From: Sphingomonas psychrotolerans
GTDB taxonomy: Bacteria; Pseudomonadota; Alphaproteobacteria; Sphingomonadales; Sphingomonadaceae
Reading direction: 5' to 3'
Assembly: GCF_002796605.1 (NCBI RefSeq)
Contig: NZ_CP024923.1
Span: 4,781,501-4,845,500 of the forward strand
Length of the DNA: 64,000 nucleotides
The position numbers and the translations under genes are program-made. Under the pieces are notes generated by a model that saw only the letters and a program-made list of their open reading frames with translations, did not search any database and was not told the origin of the DNA. Positions 60,422 to 64,000 of the stretch are shown one piece after another (the first letter of the stretch is position 1; every line of letters begins with the position of its first letter).

Positions 60422-61297
60422 TCACCCGTCGATCAGCGACCGCAAATAGGTCCCATAGCCGCTGTTGCGGTATCGCGCAGCGGCAGCCGCGACTTGTTCC
60501 GCATCGATCCATCCTGCCCGATAGGAAATCTCCTCCAGGCAGCCGACCTGCAGCCCCTGTCGTGCCTCGAGCATGGCGATGAACTGGCCCGCTGCGAGCA
60601 AGCTCTCAGGCGTCCCGGTGTCGAGCCACGCATAGCCCCGCCCCAACGTCTCGACATGCAGTCGGCCCTGAGCGAGATAATGCGCGATCACGGATGTGAT
60701 CTCCAGCTCGCCGCGCGGAGAGGGCTTCACCGCGGCGGCGACGTCGGGCACGTCGGAGGGGAAGAAATACAGACCCGTCGCTGCGAAATTGCTCTTCGGG
60801 ACCGTGGGCTTCTCTTCGATGCTGATGACCTTGTTATCGGCATCGAACTCGACCACGCCATATTGGCTGGGCTCAGCGACATGATAGGCAAATATCGATG
60901 CCGCGTCGCGCCTTCCATCTGATCGCTGGCCCATCTCCTGAAGGTTGTCGCCATAGAAGATGTTGTCGCCAAGGATCAGCGCCGCGGGAGCGCCATTGAG
61001 GAACTCACGTCCCAGAATGAAGGCCTGCGCCAATCCATCGGGGCGCGGTTGCGCGACATACTCGATCCGTATCCCCAGCGCGGAGCCATTTCCAAGCAGG
61101 GCACGAAAGCTGGGGAGCTGATCCGGGGTGGAGATGATCAAGATCTCGCTCAGGCCAGACAGCATCAGCACGCTGAGCGGATAGAAGATCATGGGCTTGT
61201 CGTAGACGGGAAGCAGTTGCTTCGACACCGTCAGCGTAAGAGGATGGAGCCTGCTGCCGGTGCCACCGGCAAGAATGATGCCCTTGCGCGTTTTCAT
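60422..61297 (-). CDS. rmlA: Glucose-1-phosphate thymidylyltransferase
   Basis: 291 residues; the ATG overlaps the rmlB stop by 4 bases. GIILAGGTGSRLHPLTLTVSK, YDKPMIFYPLSVLML, ALILGDNIFYGDNL, VVEFDADNKVISIEEKP and RGYAWLDTGTPESLL are diagnostic. It makes dTDP-glucose, feeding RmlB. Confidence 0.98.
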   Translation of the reverse strand: MKTRKGIILAGGTGSRLHPLTLTVSKQLLPVYDKPMIFYPLSVLMLSGLSEILIISTPDQLPSFRALLGNGSALGIRIEYVAQPRPDGLAQAFILGREFLNGAPAALILGDNIFYGDNLQEMGQRSDGRRDAASIFAYHVAEPSQYGVVEFDADNKVISIEEKPTVPKSNFAATGLYFFPSDVPDVAAAVKPSPRGELEITSVIAHYLAQGRLHVETLGRGYAWLDTGTPESLLAAGQFIAMLEARQGLQVGCLEEISYRAGWIDAEQVAAAAARYRNSGYGTYLRSLIDG

Positions 61298-62367
61298 GCG
61301 GGATTCTCGCCCTCTCTATATTGCTGGTCCAGCCAGGCCTCATGCGCTTCCGACCGCACCGCGTTTAGCCATTGCGAATTGGCCAGATACCACTCGATGG
61401 TGGCGCGGATGCCGCTTTCCACCGTGTGCCGGGGCGACCAGCCGAGTTGGCTGGTAATCTTGCGGTTGTCGATCGCGTAGCGTCGGTCGTGTCCGGGCCG
61501 ATCCTTCACGAAGGTGATCAGTTCGGCATATGAGCCGGCTGCACGGGGCTGCAGTTCGTCAAGCGCGGTGCAGATCGCGCGCACCAGATCGATATTCGCG
61601 CGTTCGTTATTGCCGCCCACATTGTACGTCTCGCCAAGCGTACCGCTGGCAAGAACGCAACGAAGCGCGTCGCAATGGTCGGAGACGTGGAGCCAATCAC
61701 GTACGTTCCGGCCATCGCCGTATATCGGAAGCGGCTTTTCGGCCAGCGCGTTGGTGATCACCAGAGGAATCAGCTTCTCTGGAAACTGGCGAGGTCCGTA
61801 GTTATTGGAGCATTGCGTGGTGAGGGTAGGCAGGCCGAAGCTATGGTGCCAGGCCCGGACGAAATGGTCCGACGCGGCCTTGCTCGCCGAATAGGGACTG
61901 TTCGGGCGATAGGCATTGCTTTCGCTGAACGCAGGTTCGTCCGCTGACAGGCTTCCATATACCTCGTCGGTGCTGACGTGCAGAAAGCGGAAACTGGCTG
62001 CCTCGTTCGACGGTAGCTGCCTGAAGAAAGTGAGAGCGCAACGGAGCAGGTTGAAAGTCCCGTCGATGTTCGTCCGCAGGAAGACGCCGGGATCGTCGAG
62101 ACTGCGATCGACATGGCTCTCCGCGGCAAAATGGACCACCGCGCGCGGCCGATGCTCGACGAGAAGGTCAGACACCGCACGCTCGTCGCAGATGTCGGCG
62201 ACGATCAGTTGATGGCGATCATCTCCGTCGATCGGCAGGAGCGACGCTCGCGAGCCAGCATAGGTAAGTTTGTCGAGGTTGACGATACGCTCGTCGCTCT
62301 GGGTCAGCCAGTCGAGGACGAAGTTGCTGCCAATGAAGCCGGCACCGCCGGTGACGAGAATGGTCAT
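61294..62367 (-). CDS. rmlB: dTDP-glucose 4,6-dehydratase
   Basis: 357 residues with an ATG start. ILVTGGAGFIGSNFVLDW, HFAAESHVDRSLDDP, HVSTDEVYGSL, SPYSASKAASDHFVRAW (Tyr/Lys) and NYGPRQFPEKLIPL are diagnostic. It makes dTDP-4-keto-6-deoxyglucose. rmlC and rmlD are not in this window, so the final sugar (rhamnose or another 6-deoxy sugar) cannot be stated. Confidence 0.98.
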   Translation of the reverse strand: MTILVTGGAGFIGSNFVLDWLTQSDERIVNLDKLTYAGSRASLLPIDGDDRHQLIVADICDERAVSDLLVEHRPRAVVHFAAESHVDRSLDDPGVFLRTNIDGTFNLLRCALTFFRQLPSNEAASFRFLHVSTDEVYGSLSADEPAFSESNAYRPNSPYSASKAASDHFVRAWHHSFGLPTLTTQCSNNYGPRQFPEKLIPLVITNALAEKPLPIYGDGRNVRDWLHVSDHCDALRCVLASGTLGETYNVGGNNERANIDLVRAICTALDELQPRAAGSYAELITFVKDRPGHDRRYAIDNRKITSQLGWSPRHTVESGIRATIEWYLANSQWLNAVRSEAHEAWLDQQYREGENPA

Positions 62368-62388
62368 GCGCGCTCCACGCGATTGGTT

Positions 62389-63240
62389 TCAGGTAATGCC
62401 GTTCCCGATGGGGATGGCAAGAGGTGCCGTGTCGCCGCGATCGCCTCCTGCTAGCCCCAGCAGGATGTCGCGAAATTCGAAGCGGAAGAGACGCCGGGTC
62501 CAGGTGCGGCCTTCTGGCGACGAGGTGTCGGAAACCAACGTCCAGCCTGAAAGGCGCGAAAGGATACGCTGCCTGCTCAGCAGCCACAGCGGATAGCTCG
62601 CCGGATAGATGCGGCGGGGCACGACTTGCACCGCGGCCCGGTGGTCCGGGGCTTTGGTCACGGGCGTACGTTCCAGCAGAAGGTAGGCCGATGAAAGGCT
62701 GGCCAGCCGGTCGAGCAAGGCATCGGGATCATCGATATATTGCAGCACGCTGGAAAGCAGGATCACGTCGGGCTGCAACTGCGTGGTGGCCGCCTCTATC
62801 GTCTCCTCGAAACGGAGCGTCTCGTCGGCAAATTCCGCGGCGCCTATTCGCGCGAGCACGGGCTGCTCGACGATCGTCCATATCGCTCCTGCCGGCAGGA
62901 AGGGTCGGCAGCGACGGAAGCTGGTGCCCAACGCCCCGCCAAAGTCGAGAACGTGCAGGTGGCCACGCCTGCGCCATGCATCAAGTAAAATCGCGACAAG
63001 CGGAAACGGCGGAGGCATATCTCTGAGCAGCACTGCGTCCTGATCGATCAAAGCGGGGTCGTCGCGCGACGCCCTGGCGGCGCGCGCGACGTTGTCGATC
63101 AGGACGGGGTCGTCATACTGACCCGCATGTCGGCGCGCGGCGTTCCAGTCCGAAAAGGGGCCGACATAAGTGTTCGTTCCCGGATGCAGGACCCGAAGGA
63201 ATTCGCTCGCCAGCGGAGGCAGGAGATCGCGGATGTTCAT
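62389..63240 (-). CDS. Methyltransferase-like protein, TIGR04325 family
   Basis: 283 residues; the ATG overlaps the glycosyltransferase stop by 4 bases. Begins MNIRDLLPPLASEFLR and has GPFSDWNAARRHAGQYDD, LHVLDFGGALGTSFRRCRPFL (SAM-site-like), WTIVEQPVLARIG, ILLSSVLQYIDDPDALLDRL and LLLERTPVT, the pattern of TIGR04325 putative methyltransferases of polysaccharide loci. It probably methylates a sugar. It is cotranscribed with the glycosyltransferase upstream and lies 21 bases before rmlB. Confidence 0.85.
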   Translation of the reverse strand: MNIRDLLPPLASEFLRVLHPGTNTYVGPFSDWNAARRHAGQYDDPVLIDNVARAARASRDDPALIDQDAVLLRDMPPPFPLVAILLDAWRRRGHLHVLDFGGALGTSFRRCRPFLPAGAIWTIVEQPVLARIGAAEFADETLRFEETIEAATTQLQPDVILLSSVLQYIDDPDALLDRLASLSSAYLLLERTPVTKAPDHRAAVQVVPRRIYPASYPLWLLSRQRILSRLSGWTLVSDTSSPEGRTWTRRLFRFEFRDILLGLAGGDRGDTAPLAIPIGNGIT

Positions 63241-64000
63241 CGTCGCGCCTTGCGCCGCAACCAGCGTGCGGCGCGCCGCAGCGGGCTGGAGCGCAGGCTC
63301 TCTGCCATGGCGTGCCGCCCGACATCGGATTCCTCGATGGCGATGCCGCCGACAGGCAGTATCCCCTCGAAAAGCGCGGTGTCATACCGGTTTTGCTTGA
63401 GGCTATGCGTGCCGGACCCGTCATTGCCTATATTGTGAACGAGGCTCCGGCCCGGGTGCAGGGTCAGGCGGTCGGCGAGGAAGCAGGCTGCGTGCCACCG
63501 CACGGCCCAGGAATTGTTCCGCCCGGCGATCTGGTCACGGAGCATGGCGGTGAAAGGGTAGCTGCCGTCGAGGTCGAATGCGCGCGTCAGGCGACGCTCC
63601 TCCAGCTGCGCCAGAAGCTTCGAGCCATCGGGTTCATAAAGTGGCCATGCGCGGCGCCAGGTTGCCCAGCCCCAGCAATCGGCACCGCGGATGAAAAAGG
63701 TGTCAGGCAGCGCGCGGCGGGTCGGAAAGCGCCAGCCGTGGATGCTCGCGACCCGTTCCTCCTCGGCATATTCATCGAGGGCGTCGTTCATGTACCGCAG
63801 GAAATGTGGGGCAACCTGAAGATCATCCTCTACCACGATCACTCGATCTGAGCGCTCGAGCGCTTCTCCCACCCCGGCGACGACCGAACCGGCGAGCCCC
63901 ATATTGGCGTCTCGCGAAACCGTGCGGACTTCGCGGAACCCGGTTGCCTTTGCTGCCGCCTCACGCACTGCGGCTACACCCGCTTCATCCTCGGAACCCC
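63237..64000 (-). CDS. Glycosyltransferase, 5' end outside the window
   Basis: The frame is open to the right edge, so the N-terminus is missing; 253 residues are visible. VIVVEDDLQVAPHFLRYMNDAL carries an EDD metal site, followed by IHGWRFPTRR, FIRGADCWGWATWRRAW and LVHNIGNDGSGTH, as in GT2/GNT-I-like enzymes of polysaccharide loci. It probably adds one sugar of the repeat unit. Donor unknown. Confidence 0.8.
   Translation of the reverse strand, partial: GSEDEAGVAAVREAAAKATGFREVRTVSRDANMGLAGSVVAGVGEALERSDRVIVVEDDLQVAPHFLRYMNDALDEYAEEERVASIHGWRFPTRRALPDTFFIRGADCWGWATWRRAWPLYEPDGSKLLAQLEERRLTRAFDLDGSYPFTAMLRDQIAGRNNSWAVRWHAACFLADRLTLHPGRSLVHNIGNDGSGTHSLKQNRYDTALFEGILPVGGIAIEESDVGRHAMAESLRSSPLRRAARWLRRKARR

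Overview
The window looks like a chromosomal segment of a Sphingomonas-like alphaproteobacterium. It is GC-rich and densely packed, with many 1- and 4-base gene overlaps and frequent GTG/TTG starts. It carries an HWE-family multi-PAS kinase, an MprF/VirJ-type lipid operon, rpsU, fused CysN/CysC, and two separate surface-polysaccharide loci. This placement is inferred from gene content and style, because there is no rRNA in the window.

Layout. 1-9959: a leftward capsule operon of the ABC-exporter (group 2, Kps) type: kpsC, kpsS, a GT4 glycosyltransferase, kpsM, kpsE, a TPR-GT4 glycosyltransferase and a DUF4214 protein, all translationally coupled. No kpsT or outer-membrane exporter gene is present here. 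9960-11500: a gene-poor scar with a frameshifted Tn7-type tnsA and repeats that may be a transposon end. 11501-15728: a small membrane protein, then a VirJ-like hydrolase, a DUF2147 protein and MprF, with a perfect 16-bp palindrome in front. 15820-16155: a decayed autotransporter barrel. 16198-24850: an FkbM-like protein, an HWE kinase with a partner receiver, a CitE-like lyase, and a REC-GGDEF-EAL protein coupled to a CHASE4-like kinase. 24943-31515: a membrane-anchored SET-domain protein, the sulfate-activation operon cysD-cysNC-cysQ, a fragment of a second rmlB, and ugd. 31617-36301: a small terminated transcription unit, a CtrA-like box, an EAL protein, a TPR hybrid-like kinase and a single-domain receiver. 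36302-45095: an MHS transporter, two paralogous intradiol-dioxygenase-fold lipoproteins (one has lost its metal histidines), an OmpR/EnvZ-type pair, rpsU, an FKBP and a PP2A-like phosphatase.

45242-64000 is an exopolysaccharide locus of the Wzx/Wzy type. It encodes GDP-fucose synthesis (gmd, fcl), dTDP-sugar synthesis (rmlA, rmlB), a polyprenyl-phosphate sugar transferase, a Wza-like exporter, a Wzc-like tyrosine kinase/co-polymerase, a Wzy-like polymerase, a beta-helix (lyase-like) protein, two methyltransferases, a DegT aminotransferase, an SDR epimerase and two glycosyltransferases. A Wzx flippase and rmlC/rmlD are not in view, and the last glycosyltransferase runs off the right edge.

The strongest unexplained items are the tnsA scar with its end-like repeats, the SET domain fused to a multi-pass membrane region, the metal-less intradiol paralogue with its Thr-Pro microsatellite, the palindrome before the lipid operon, and the CtrA box shared by a 21-codon ORF and an EAL gene.
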